A DNA stretch of 64,000 nt from an uncultured Nioella sp. (GCA_947498125.1 CANMJH010000001.1:558001-622000), one strand, 5' to 3'. Positions 28,201 to 36,008 are shown, counted from the first letter of the stretch. Notes: a model not told the origin generated them from the letters alone. Numbers and translations are program-made.

Positions 28201-28645
28201 TTTGGAGACCGAGGCGAAGGTGCGGGCCGAATTCTCGGGTGATGTGCGGCTTAAGTACCATCTTGCGCCGCCCTTGTTGCCGGGGCGAACCGCTGAGGGA
28301 CGCCCCAAGAAGCGCGCATTCGGGTCTTGGATGCGCGGCGGGTTTCAGATTTTGGCGCGTCTCAAGGGCCTTCGAGGCACACCGTTTGACCCCTTTGGCT
28401 ATACGTCTGAGCGGCGGATGGAACGAGGCTTGATCACTGAGTATGAGCGCGACGTTCGTGATCTCTTGGTTGAGATGACGCCGATGACGCGTGATCTGAT
28501 CATTGAACTGGCTGAACTTCCTCTTTCGATCCGGGGCTTTGGACCCGTCAAAGAAGAAAACGCGAAGATTGCTGGTCGCCGCCGCACAGAGATTTTGGCT
28601 TTGATTGCGGCGGGCGGACATCCCGCTGACAAGGTCGCGGCCTAG
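25250..28645 (+). CDS. Indolepyruvate:ferredoxin oxidoreductase, fused alpha and beta subunits
   Basis: The 1131-residue enzyme oxidatively decarboxylates aryl pyruvates from aromatic amino-acid breakdown, making aryl-acyl-CoA and reduced ferredoxin. The N-terminal part is the thiamine-diphosphate alpha subunit (GYRGSPLGGVD, DDHTGESSTVCHQSD, FCSGCPHNSST). A ferredoxin segment follows with cysteines CEGCGDCGVQSNC and CNKDFSCVNGFC. The gamma/IorB-like domain starts near GVGGTGVVTIGAVL. The start at 25250 has GGAGGAGG just upstream; 11 upstream in-frame codons are not needed. Single-chain forms of this size are common in Alpha- and Betaproteobacteria. It is probably regulated by the divergent LysR protein. 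Confidence 0.93.
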   Translation: MALAEVSLEDRFDLTKTSVLLNGTQALVRLMLAQKWRDRQAGLNTAGLVTGYRGSPLGGVDQQMARANALLKQSDIQFQAGLNEDLAATALWGSQQAELRGEGRFDGVFGLWYGKGPGVDRSGDVMRHANMAGTSGNGGVVMALGDDHTGESSTVCHQSDWALVDVHMPVLAPAGAQEILDYGHYGFELSRFAGVWAGLKVLKETAEATSVVDGRPDRMMFTRPEFEMPQGGLNIRLGDHWIPQEERLLKYKRFAAEAFARENQIDKRVLGGPGAKIGLVASGKNWLDLVHALELLGIGEDEAARLGVTTYKVGQTWPLDMKSLEEWAEGLDLIVVVEEKRKLIEVQIKEAIFDNRRGRRVYGYMKNGEVLFQTHFALDPNDIATKIGDILIEEGRGTDRIKAGLTKIKEAMRVDNGVDLVSRLPWFCSGCPHNSSTKLPEGARGGAGIGCHFMVKWMDRETETFTHMGAEGANWMGEAPFSTRTHLFQNLGEGTYNHSGLLAIRAALASGTNITYKILFNDAVAMTGGQANEGDLSPDRIAREIHAAGVEHIALIYDPKEEIDFSGFPKACERATRDKLMEVQDRFQKIEGVSAIIYVQTCAAEKRRRRKKGSFPDPAKRVYINSDICEGCGDCGVQSNCVSIVPLDTEFGTKRSIDQSSCNKDFSCVNGFCPSFVTVEGAEIRKDAKAAVEIGELSDPILPQINGTHNIVITGVGGTGVVTIGAVLAQAAQLEGKGAGMIEMAGLAQKGGAVSIHLRLAEDPKDISAIRVAAGEADTVIGGDLVVTAGAKTLGMMTTGRTGAVVNAHEIVTGEFTRDANFRIPGDDLKIALEARLGAGLSLFDASALAKAVLGDSIFSNMIILGAAWQRGLVPISFAAITRAIEMNKAAVTRNKEAFELGRWAVLNAGDLAKLVSGETQPIGAEDPIATREQHLIAYQGKRLARKYRRLIDDISDPELRVAVAKGYHKLLSYKDEYEVARLHLETEAKVRAEFSGDVRLKYHLAPPLLPGRTAEGRPKKRAFGSWMRGGFQILARLKGLRGTPFDPFGYTSERRMERGLITEYERDVRDLLVEMTPMTRDLIIELAELPLSIRGFGPVKEENAKIAGRRRTEILALIAAGGHPADKVAA

Positions 28646-28714
28646 CTGTTATTAAAAGGAGGCGCTGCCGCGCCGCTCCTATTGTCCAGCTTGGATAGGG
28701 GCGCGCGGCGCGGG

Positions 28715-28942
28715 TTAGGTTAGCTCGATGAAATAGGCCGTTCCGCCATTCACGGGTTCATCGCCTAAGAATCGATGCCCTTGTTCTGTACAGAAATGCG
28801 GCACGTCAATGGCGGCGGCAGGGTCATCAGCAATGAGGCATGCCACCTGACCCGGCGCCAAATCGCGAATGCGTTTTGCAAGGCGCAAGACGGGCAGCGG
28901 GCAGAGAAGGCCAAGGGCGTCGATGGTTAGATCAGCGGTCAT
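28715..28942 (-). CDS. TusA-family sulfurtransferase / SirA-like protein
   Basis: The 75-residue protein has the TusA active-site motif LLCPLPVLRL, with Cys14 as the persulfide-carrying residue, and a small alpha/beta fold. Members pass sulfur for tRNA thiolation, molybdenum cofactor or sulfur oxidation. It is convergent with the oxidoreductase gene and divergent from ccdA. The neighbourhood gives no specific sulfur acceptor. Confidence 0.88.
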   Translation of the reverse strand: MTADLTIDALGLLCPLPVLRLAKRIRDLAPGQVACLIADDPAAAIDVPHFCTEQGHRFLGDEPVNGGTAYFIELT

Positions 28943-29033
28943 ACCAGCCTCTTGGCGTTTCTTGTTTCAAAAGTCCACGACAATGTGAGAGTGCGTGGGC
29001 TGGCGCGGCGGCTCAATTGCGGTAGGAAGGGGC

Positions 29034-29783
29034 ATGTTTGGAATCGACCTTTTTGACGCTTCACTTTTGCCAGCAATGTTTGTGGCCCTGACCGCAGGCA
29101 TCTTAAGCTTTCTCAGCCCATGCGTCTTGCCCATTGTCCCGCCCTATCTGGCCTATATGGGCGGGATTTCGATGAATGAGATGGAAGATGGATCAGGACG
29201 AAAACGCGCGATTATCGCGGCGCTGTTTTTTGTGCTTGGCCTATCCACCGTCTTTATTTTTCTGGGCTTTACCGCGTCAATCTTTGGTCAGTTCTTTCTG
29301 CAAAACCAAGAGCTTTTGGGAAAAATCGCAGGCGGTGTGATCATCATCTTTGGTCTGCATTTTTTAGGGGTCTACCGTATCCCGATCCTTGACCGCGAGG
29401 CGCGCTTGGATGCCGGTGATAAGGGCGGATCGGCGTTCGGCGCGTATGTTTTGGGCCTGGCTTTCGCCTTTGGATGGACGCCCTGTATCGGCCCGCAGCT
29501 TGGGGCGATCTTGGGAATTGCTGCAACCGAAAGCTCTGTTGCCCGTGGCACAACCTTGCTTGCGGTCTATGCAGCAGGTCTTGGCATCCCGTTTATTCTG
29601 GCGGCGGTTTTCATTGAGCGTTCCGTTGGCGTCATGGCGCGGTTGAAGAAGCATATGCAGCTGATCGAACGTATCATGGGCGCGCTGTTGATCGCGGTGG
29701 GTATCATGTTGGTGACCGGCGCATTCTCGGCTTTTGCCTTTTGGCTGCTTGAAACCTTCCCCGCTTTGGGCGCGCTTGGCTGA
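29034..29783 (+). CDS. ccdA: Cytochrome c biogenesis protein CcdA (thiol-disulfide transporter)
   Basis: The 249-residue protein has six membrane helices and the two conserved cysteines that carry electrons across the membrane: Cys30 in SFLSPCVLPIVPPYL and about Cys151 in FGWTPCIGPQLG. CcdA/DsbD-type proteins pass reducing power from cytoplasmic thioredoxin to periplasmic proteins for cytochrome c maturation. GGAAGG precedes the ATG at 29034; an upstream in-frame start adds only 13 non-conserved residues. The serine hydrolase gene follows 30 bases later. Confidence 0.94.
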   Translation: MFGIDLFDASLLPAMFVALTAGILSFLSPCVLPIVPPYLAYMGGISMNEMEDGSGRKRAIIAALFFVLGLSTVFIFLGFTASIFGQFFLQNQELLGKIAGGVIIIFGLHFLGVYRIPILDREARLDAGDKGGSAFGAYVLGLAFAFGWTPCIGPQLGAILGIAATESSVARGTTLLAVYAAGLGIPFILAAVFIERSVGVMARLKKHMQLIERIMGALLIAVGIMLVTGAFSAFAFWLLETFPALGALG

Positions 29784-29813
29784 TCTGCCATAGCTTGGTC
29801 AAATTTTAGCGCT

Positions 29814-31079
29814 ATGCTGCCGGATATGGATGGGCAGAGCAGTGACTATATGACCGAAACGGTACAAGACGTGCAGCACCGCAGGGTGCTCTATATTCCC
29901 GGGTTTGACCCGGTTCCGGCGCGCAAATATCGCGAAAGATATCGCCGCGGGGCCGAAGAGCAGGCGGGCATTTCCGGCTATTCCATTGAGATGGGTGCGC
30001 AGCGCACCAAAGGCTATTACGGATGGCATGCAAAATCCGAGATTGAAGGCGTCCAGTCCGAGGCTGATATCGAGGTTCTGGTTTGGTCCGATATTGTCAA
30101 AACCTCGATGTCTCACGGCATTGCTGCCACCTATTGGCAAATGATCCGCACGGCGTGGGCCTATATCGGGTCTGGCGCGTTGTTTCGTCTGATGCGATTG
30201 CGCAAAGGGCCGGTGATTGCCGCGCTTTATCCTGTGGTATTCCTTTTGGGCCAGCTTTTTATCGCTGTGGCGGCAGGAGCGGGCGTTGCAACGGGCGTCG
30301 CCTGGGCAGGCACGATATTGATCGGCATTCCACTTGTGATCTTCGGACTGATCCCCGGACTATTGACCATCTGGCTGGTTCTGCATCTTTTCAAGAAATA
30401 TGACGGTAAGATCCTCGCCTATTATCTTATGCAAGATTACGCGTTTTCCGCTCGGTTTGGCGGGGCAAACCCGCCTGAGCTGGATGCGCGGCTGGAAGAT
30501 TTCAAAGATCGGGTTGAAGCTGCGCTGACCTCTGACACCGATGAGGTATTGATCGTTGGCCATAGCTCTGGCGCTTATCTGGCGGTCAACTTGCTGGCGG
30601 ATATGATCCGCGACGGGCGCGTTGCCCCGGATGGCCCGAAACTGGCGCTTTTGTCGCTTGGGCAGGTTGTGCCGATGGTATCGTTCCTTCCAAAAGCAAA
30701 AAAGCTGCGCGGGGATTTGCGGTATCTTAGTACCCGGGATGAACTCACTTGGGTGGATGTCACGGCGCCGGGGGATGGCTGCGCCTTTGCGCTTTGCGAT
30801 CCAGTGGCCGTGACCGGTGTCGCGCCAGAGGATCAGAAATGGCCTCTGGTTATTTCGGCGGCTTATTCAAAAACCCTAAGCCCAGAGCGTTGGAAGGCTA
30901 TGCGCTGGCGGCTTTTTGAATTGCATTTTCAGTATCTTAACGCTTTTGACAGGCCCGGAGATTACGATTATTTTCAAATCACCGCAGGCCCGATCAGCCT
31001 TGCGAGCCGTTATGAAAACCGGCAATCTTCGGCCAGCCGTATCACGGCGCCCGTTAATCGCTATACGAGCATAGAATGA
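29814..31079 (+). CDS. Serine alpha/beta hydrolase with inserted membrane helices, unknown substrate
   Basis: The 421-residue protein has an N-terminal strand with VLYIPGFDP, typical of the oxyanion-hole region of alpha/beta hydrolases. Two or three hydrophobic helices (about residues 132-193) interrupt the fold. The nucleophile elbow VGHSSGAYLAVNLLADMI then follows, with Ser251 as the likely catalytic serine. An aspartate/histidine pair is expected in the C-terminal part but I could not place it. The start is uncertain (29814, 29826 or 29850 in frame; none has a strong Shine-Dalgarno). Its stop overlaps the P450 start as ATGA, so the two are translationally coupled and probably act together. 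Confidence 0.8.
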   Translation: MLPDMDGQSSDYMTETVQDVQHRRVLYIPGFDPVPARKYRERYRRGAEEQAGISGYSIEMGAQRTKGYYGWHAKSEIEGVQSEADIEVLVWSDIVKTSMSHGIAATYWQMIRTAWAYIGSGALFRLMRLRKGPVIAALYPVVFLLGQLFIAVAAGAGVATGVAWAGTILIGIPLVIFGLIPGLLTIWLVLHLFKKYDGKILAYYLMQDYAFSARFGGANPPELDARLEDFKDRVEAALTSDTDEVLIVGHSSGAYLAVNLLADMIRDGRVAPDGPKLALLSLGQVVPMVSFLPKAKKLRGDLRYLSTRDELTWVDVTAPGDGCAFALCDPVAVTGVAPEDQKWPLVISAAYSKTLSPERWKAMRWRLFELHFQYLNAFDRPGDYDYFQITAGPISLASRYENRQSSASRITAPVNRYTSIE

Positions 31080-32416
31080 TCCCGCCAAAACCGCCGTCCC
31101 GGCCTGACCGGGTGTCTCTTTTTCGCTATATGCGGCTATTCCGGCAGGACATCCTGTCGGCGCAACCGGCGCGCCTTTATCGGGCTTGGATGGCTGAGTT
31201 TCGGACGCCGTTTTTCCGCAGCTATATGGTCAATGAACCCAAGCTGATCGACCTTGTCCTGAAAACCCGCCCTGATGATTTCCCAAAATCGGATCGGGTC
31301 GGCGAGGGGTTAAGGCCGCTTCTTGGAAATTCGGTCTTTTTGACCAATGGCGAAACATGGAAACGCCAGCGGCGCATTATTGATCCGGCCTTTGAGGGCG
31401 GACGTCTGCGCGACACGTTTCCGGCGATGTGGGCGGCAGGGGCTGCTTCGGTTGCACGAATGGGAACCGGCGACGTCGAGGTGGAAGAAGAGATGAGCCA
31501 CGCAGCGGCGGATGTGATTTTTCGAACGCTGTTCTCGATCCCGATTGAGCACGAGGTCGCCTCGGAAGTCTTTACGCAATTTCGCGATTATCAGCGCACG
31601 CAGCCGATCTTGAATCTGGCGGCGTTTTTTCCCATGCCGCGGTTCATGCCGCGCGGGCATCGCAAGCGGACACGCGACACAGCGAAATCAATCCGCGCGC
31701 TGATCACCCGGCTAACGACCGAGCGGATGGCCGAGATTCAAGCCGGGACCGCGCCCGATGATCTGGCCACCAAGATTATGACGACAAAAGACCCGGAGAC
31801 GGGTGAGACCTTTAGCACCGAAGAAATGGTCGATCAGGTCGCGATATTCTTTTTGGCGGGCCATGAGACCAGCGCATCGGCGCTGGCTTGGACGCTGTAT
31901 CTATTGGCGATTTTTCCGGAATGGCAGGAAAAGCTGGCGGAAGAGGCGGCGGCCCTTGAGGATCAGAGCTTCTCGGTCATGTCCAAACTGAAACTATCCC
32001 GAGATGTGTTTCGCGAAGCGCTTAGGCTTTATCCGCCGGTGCCGATGATGGTGCGCGAAACGACCTGCCCGGAAGAGTTCCGCAAACGCGATGTAAAGCC
32101 CGGCGCGCAAGTTGTGTTGTCGCCTTGGCATTTGCACCGTCATGAACGGCTATGGGACAATCCCGATGGGTTTGATCCGGCCAGATGGGGCACCGAAAAC
32201 GGAAAAACCTGTATGCGTGAGGCCTATATGCCGTTCTCGGCTGGCGCCCGCGTGTGTACCGGCGCGGGGTTCGCGATGGTTGAGGGGCCGCTTTTGCTGT
32301 CGATGTTGGTGCGGGCGTTTAAGTTCGAACCCATTACGGGAAAAGAACCGGTTCCTGTTGCGCATTTGACCGTGCGGGCCAAAGACGGCATTCACCTAAA
32401 AATCACCCGGCGCTAG
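31076..32416 (+). CDS. Cytochrome P450
   Basis: The 446-residue protein has the P450 hallmarks: the I-helix AGHETSASALAWTL, the ExxR motif in FREALRLYPP, and the heme loop FSAGARVCTG with ligand Cys394. There is no signal or membrane anchor, as is usual for soluble bacterial P450s. It resembles the fatty-acid or broad-substrate class rather than the camphor-type class, but the substrate is not known. No ferredoxin or reductase gene is adjacent, so redox partners must be encoded elsewhere. The 4-base overlap with the serine hydrolase suggests a common pathway acting on lipids or hydrophobic esters (inference). Confidence 0.93.
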   Translation: MIPPKPPSRPDRVSLFRYMRLFRQDILSAQPARLYRAWMAEFRTPFFRSYMVNEPKLIDLVLKTRPDDFPKSDRVGEGLRPLLGNSVFLTNGETWKRQRRIIDPAFEGGRLRDTFPAMWAAGAASVARMGTGDVEVEEEMSHAAADVIFRTLFSIPIEHEVASEVFTQFRDYQRTQPILNLAAFFPMPRFMPRGHRKRTRDTAKSIRALITRLTTERMAEIQAGTAPDDLATKIMTTKDPETGETFSTEEMVDQVAIFFLAGHETSASALAWTLYLLAIFPEWQEKLAEEAAALEDQSFSVMSKLKLSRDVFREALRLYPPVPMMVRETTCPEEFRKRDVKPGAQVVLSPWHLHRHERLWDNPDGFDPARWGTENGKTCMREAYMPFSAGARVCTGAGFAMVEGPLLLSMLVRAFKFEPITGKEPVPVAHLTVRAKDGIHLKITRR

Positions 32417-32420
32417 GGCA

Positions 32421-32451
32421 GGGGCCGGCTTGGCGTGCCAAGCCGATCCCC
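32421..32451. terminator. Hairpin between P450 and tpiA
   Basis: A perfect 9-bp inverted repeat (32426-32434 with 32437-32445) flanked by GGGG and CCCC fills the 41-base gap between the convergent stops. There is no long T-run on either strand, so it may stabilise the 3' ends or terminate weakly in both directions. Confidence 0.5.
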
Positions 32452-32457
32452 AAGGGC

Positions 32458-33204
32458 TTAGCTTGCGTCCAATGCCAAAACAATTGGCGCGAAATCAGCG
32501 GCCTTGAGGGACGCGCCGCCGACAAGCGCGCCGTTGACATTGGTCACGCCGAAAATCTCAGCCGCATTGCCAGCTTTGACCGATCCGCCATAGAGCAGCG
32601 ACATCTCTGTGCCCTCATCACCAAAACGCGCACCCAATTTGGCGCGCATATCATCATGGATCTCGATGATTTGCTCGGTGGTCGGAACGCGGCCCGTGCC
32701 AATGGCCCAAACAGGTTCATAGGCAATGACGGAGTTGGCCGCAGTGGCCCCATCTGGGATGGACGCCGCCAGCTGGCCGGATACGACAGAAATAGCATCG
32801 CCTGCATCCCGCTCAGCTTCGGTTTCACCGACGCAAATAACTGCGATCAACCCATTTGCCCAAGCCGCCTCGGCCTTGGCTGCGATATCAGCATCGGTTT
32901 CGCCATGATCTGTGCGCCGTTCGGAATGGCCGATGATCACATAGCTTGCGCCGGCATCCTTCAGCATCGAAGTAGAGGTATCGCCAGTATGGGCGCCGCT
33001 GGCTGCCGCGTGGCAGTCCTGGCCGCCTGTTGCGATCGAAGTGCCTGCAAGGGCCGAAGACATCCGGTCGATCAGCGTTGCGGGCGGACAAAGAAGAACA
33101 TCACAGGACGTATCAGCGATTGCATCCACTAATGCGGGCAACTCGGCCAATTGCGCAGCAAGGCCATTCATCTTCCAATTTCCGGCGGCAAGTTTCTTTG
33201 GCAT
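32458..33204 (-). CDS. tpiA: Triosephosphate isomerase
   Basis: The 248-residue enzyme interconverts dihydroxyacetone phosphate and glyceraldehyde 3-phosphate. N-terminal GNWKMNG, catalytic His in VIIGHSERR and catalytic Glu in YEPVWAIGTG are all present, with LLYGGSVKAGN in the phosphate loop. AAGGG precedes the ATG. It follows the TfoX-like gene by 80 bases on the same strand. Confidence 0.97.
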   Translation of the reverse strand: MPKKLAAGNWKMNGLAAQLAELPALVDAIADTSCDVLLCPPATLIDRMSSALAGTSIATGGQDCHAAASGAHTGDTSTSMLKDAGASYVIIGHSERRTDHGETDADIAAKAEAAWANGLIAVICVGETEAERDAGDAISVVSGQLAASIPDGATAANSVIAYEPVWAIGTGRVPTTEQIIEIHDDMRAKLGARFGDEGTEMSLLYGGSVKAGNAAEIFGVTNVNGALVGGASLKAADFAPIVLALDAS

Positions 33205-33284
33205 TCTGTGACCCTTTTTATTCCCAAATGTCTCCCACCGGGATCGATAGACGAATTAAAAGACGGGCAAAAGCCCCTCAGTTG

Positions 33285-33608
33285 TCACAGATGCATCAAG
33301 GCACGGCGTGCCCAATCGGCTGCAAGATCAGGATCGTCCATCGCGCCATCTGGCATTGACCAATAGGGCATTGATGTTTCTTTGCCGCCATCGCGGCTAT
33401 AGGTCCAGCGGGTGCATCCCTCGGCTTCAAGCACGTCTTGAAATGGCCCGGCGCCCTTGAGCATCAGGCCAAGGTCGCTGTGTATAATAGCGAAGATCGT
33501 CCCGTCGTGATAAAGGCAAAGCCCGCCCATCATCTTCCGGGTCGTTAAGGCACCGACCCCGGCAAAAAGCTCTTTCGCGAACGCGATATCCGCGTCAGAG
33601 ACGCTCAT
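33285..33608 (-). CDS. TfoX/Sxy N-terminal-domain protein
   Basis: The 107-residue protein corresponds to the TfoX N-terminal domain (VGALTTRKMMGGLCLYHDG, FAIIHSDLGLMLKG). In competent bacteria this domain is part of a competence activator, but single-domain versions are widespread and of unknown role. Its ATG overlaps the stop of the A-type carrier gene by 4 bases. Confidence 0.88.
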   Translation of the reverse strand: MSVSDADIAFAKELFAGVGALTTRKMMGGLCLYHDGTIFAIIHSDLGLMLKGAGPFQDVLEAEGCTRWTYSRDGGKETSMPYWSMPDGAMDDPDLAADWARRALMHL

Positions 33609-33985
33609 TTCGAGGCGGTTTCGGCCGCAAGCTCTTCAATGTCTTTGAATTTGATCGACTCGCCGCACCCGCAGGCATCTGCCACATTGGGATTGCGGAA
33701 TTTGAACGAGGCTTCAAGCAGCGACACTTCATAATCGATCTCGGTGCCAAAAAGGAACATCTGCGCCATGGGCGCGATCATCACCCTTGCGCCGTCTTGT
33801 TCGACGACCTCGTCCAAGGGATCAATCTCATTGACGTAATCCATTGTGTATTCCATCCCCGCACAGCCGCCCTTCTTGACGCCAATACGCAAGCCTTTGG
33901 TGCCGCCCGTTTCCATCAATTTGGAAATCTGGGCCGCGGCTTTGTCAGTGATGGTTACAGCTTGCTTGCCGGGAATGCCGAACAT
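33605..33985 (-). CDS. sufA: A-type iron-sulfur carrier (SufA/IscA/ErpA family)
   Basis: The 126-residue protein has the three cysteines of A-type carriers: Cys41 in GGCAGMEY and Cys105/Cys107 in DACGCGESI. These proteins accept clusters from the SUF or ISC scaffold and pass them to apoproteins. The gene lies 36 bases after the DUF3307 gene and overlaps the TfoX-like gene. The name sufA rather than erpA is chosen because a SUF-associated DUF59 protein lies in the same run of genes. Confidence 0.93.
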   Translation of the reverse strand: MFGIPGKQAVTITDKAAAQISKLMETGGTKGLRIGVKKGGCAGMEYTMDYVNEIDPLDEVVEQDGARVMIAPMAQMFLFGTEIDYEVSLLEASFKFRNPNVADACGCGESIKFKDIEELAAETASK

Positions 33986-34021
33986 GAGAGCTCATCCTAT
34001 TAAGGTGCTTACCTGACAGAT

Positions 34022-34744
34022 TTAGTTGAGGTTGGCGCCATTCTCAAGGAGCGTCAGCACTCCTTTCGTCGCAAAAGCCAATAAAAGCGCCCATCCGATC
34101 GAGGCGAGCGTGCCAATGATAACATATTCAGCCATTTTGCGGTTCTTTTCGATGGTGCCGACCCTAAGGAACGATTTCGCGGCGATTAGGAACCCTACGC
34201 CGGCGGCTTGGCCCGCAAGGACCAAAATAAATGTCAGGCCGCGTTCGAGTATCCCGATGACCGCTCCGCCGTTTTCAAGCCCTTCTGCGTCGTCCAGCCC
34301 GTCGATCAGCGGCGTCATAAGCTTTGCGACCAGAAACTGCCCCATTCGGACCGCAAGGATCGCTCCCGTTGCTATGGTCAGCGCTTGAGGCAGAACAGGA
34401 GCGACGGGCAGAAGTGGCAAAAGCGGGCTGGTTTCGAAGGCAAGCGGATAAATCGAGGCGACGATGACAAGGCTAACAAGATGCAAAGCCTGGTCGATCA
34501 AAAATGCGCCCAGATCGTCTTTGCCAATCCGAACCTTTGCAAAATCGATGATCAGATGAAGCAATGTCACAATGGCCGCCGGCCAAATCGCGCCGCCAAG
34601 GACAAGCAAACTAAGGAAGAACACCACCGCGATATGCGCCAAGAACGGGCCCGGCTTGCGTTTGTTGTCGACCATCCATTTCGTTTGAAACAGAAAATCA
34701 GCAGCCGCGTGGGCAAAGAGCAGGGCGATGAGCGTTTGGGTCAT
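34022..34744 (-). CDS. DUF3307 membrane protein
   Basis: The 240-residue polytopic protein (about six helices) has the N-terminal DUF3307 motif LLFAHAAADFLFQTKWMVDNKRK and a histidine/aspartate pair in LLHLIIDFAKVRIG. It overlaps SatD by 4 bases; the two are commonly paired across bacteria. The function is not known. The conserved His and Asp residues within membrane helices could be a metal or proton site (inference). Confidence 0.88.
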   Translation of the reverse strand: MTQTLIALLFAHAAADFLFQTKWMVDNKRKPGPFLAHIAVVFFLSLLVLGGAIWPAAIVTLLHLIIDFAKVRIGKDDLGAFLIDQALHLVSLVIVASIYPLAFETSPLLPLLPVAPVLPQALTIATGAILAVRMGQFLVAKLMTPLIDGLDDAEGLENGGAVIGILERGLTFILVLAGQAAGVGFLIAAKSFLRVGTIEKNRKMAEYVIIGTLASIGWALLLAFATKGVLTLLENGANLN

Positions 34745-35391
34745 TGAGCGGCCTCATGGATCGTCCAATCCAAAAAGGCGGCGCGGGCAGGGGCCATTGC
34801 GGCAAGGCCCGATCCCCTCAATCTTGCCTCAAAGGCTTGTCTGGAAATGCCAAGTTTCGCGGCATGATCTTCGGTTGTTTCAGCCGAGGTGAGGGTCATG
34901 AAAACAGCCTCGGCTTGGGCGGCGGACCACCCTTTTATGATCCAATTGGCCAAGGAAAACACCGCCTTTTGCCAGCCGAGCGGGCCGGGCCCTGCAATTT
35001 GAATTCTGTCGGCAGAGCGCCCCTTGGGCATGGTTTCCAGCAAATCACCTGAGGTCTCAAAGGCGCGGCCATGCGCATCGGAAAGATCCTGTTGTCCGAG
35101 ATGGGTGATCGGGCCGATGCCGACCGCAATGCGTGTCTCTATTCCAATATCGGCCGCGCGCAGGGCAGCGCTTAGCGTCAATGTTGCTGATAAGGCCCTG
35201 TTATGTTTGGTGATCATCTGCCAGCCATCGCCGCGATGCCGCGTGAAGCGATGTGAAAATCTGGGGCTGTCCGGGCGTGGCAAGGACGAGGAGGCCGCGG
35301 CCAAACACGTCATGGCCCGGTCAATTTCTGAGGCGGGGTGCTTGCGCGACGCAATAAGATCGCCGGTTAAAACTGCATAAAATTGGGTCAT
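34741..35391 (-). CDS. SatD-family protein
   Basis: The 216-residue protein matches the SatD family, with YAVLTGDLIASR at the start, FTRHRGDGWQMI and ETRIAVGIGPITHLG. Its C-terminal 60 residues look like a helix-turn-helix (AAKLGISRQAFEARLR). The GDL and GDGWQ parts resemble a nucleotidyl-cyclase-like fold, though I do not see a full catalytic set. I recall SatD from an acid-tolerance operon in streptococci, where its role is unclear. It starts 117 bases after the DUF59 gene; that spacer holds an iron-box-like dyad at 35427-35444. Confidence 0.87.
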   Translation of the reverse strand: MTQFYAVLTGDLIASRKHPASEIDRAMTCLAAASSSLPRPDSPRFSHRFTRHRGDGWQMITKHNRALSATLTLSAALRAADIGIETRIAVGIGPITHLGQQDLSDAHGRAFETSGDLLETMPKGRSADRIQIAGPGPLGWQKAVFSLANWIIKGWSAAQAEAVFMTLTSAETTEDHAAKLGISRQAFEARLRGSGLAAMAPARAAFLDWTIHEAAQ

Positions 35392-35426
35392 GGAACGAGA
35401 ACAAAGCCTCAAATCACTGCGAACAC

Positions 35427-35444
35427 GCAATGATTATCACTTGC
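35427..35444. promoter_or_regulatory. Iron-box-like dyad upstream of satD
   Basis: The sequence GCAATGATTATCACTTGC contains inverted GCAA/TTGC arms around TGATTATCA. This resembles the Fur/Mur boxes of Alphaproteobacteria, offset by one base. A second TGCAA-N10-TTGCA pair lies at 35484-35503. On the minus strand, TTGCCT and GATAAT with 15 bases between them overlap the dyad and could be a promoter for satD. Confidence 0.4.
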
Positions 35445-35508
35445 TATACGTTTAGGCAAGCTTTTTTGATTGCTTTGGTGTTTTGCAAATTAAAAGGCTT
35501 GCATTAAC

Positions 35509-35871
35509 CTACATGAACCCAAGTTCAAGCCGCGCTTCGTCAGACATCATTTCCATGCCCCAGGGCGGATCCCACGTCATCTCGATATTCACATCCTGAA
35601 CGCCATCAACGGGCATCACCGCATCATACAGCCAGCCGGGCATTTCGCCCGCAACCGGGCAGCCGGGGGCCGTCAGGGTCATGATGATATCGACCTTGTT
35701 TTCATCTGAGACTTTGATCGTATAGACCAACCCAAGATCGTAAATATTCACTGGGATTTCAGGGTCAAAGACCGACCGGCACGCTTCGACGATCTGGTCG
35801 TAAAGCGGGTGTTCGGTTGAGGATGGCTCGATAAGGGGCGTGCCCTCAAGTGGCTCTTGCATTTCGGTCAT
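35509..35871 (-). CDS. SUF-system DUF59 (MIP18-like) Fe-S assembly protein
   Basis: The 120-residue protein has the DUF59 core: VFDPEIPVNIYDLGLVY, then MTLTAPGCPVAGEMPGWL with the functional cysteine, and VNIEMTWDPPWGMEMMSDEARLELG. It belongs to the SufT/PaaD group that helps mature Fe-S proteins. It is divergent from tgt and first in a run with SatD, DUF3307 and the A-type carrier. The core suf genes (sufBCDS) are not in the window. Confidence 0.92.
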   Translation of the reverse strand: MTEMQEPLEGTPLIEPSSTEHPLYDQIVEACRSVFDPEIPVNIYDLGLVYTIKVSDENKVDIIMTLTAPGCPVAGEMPGWLYDAVMPVDGVQDVNIEMTWDPPWGMEMMSDEARLELGFM

Positions 35872-36008
35872 GTGCGGCTGTCCAAGCTATAGTTGAGCAA
35901 AGATATAAGGTTTTGCCGGAGGGGCGTCCAGAGCTGCAAGCGCCGCAGGGCTTGGCAATTGCGAAAAAAGCGAAGAAAAGGGGCGCAAATTGATGGTTGA
36001 GGCCCCAG

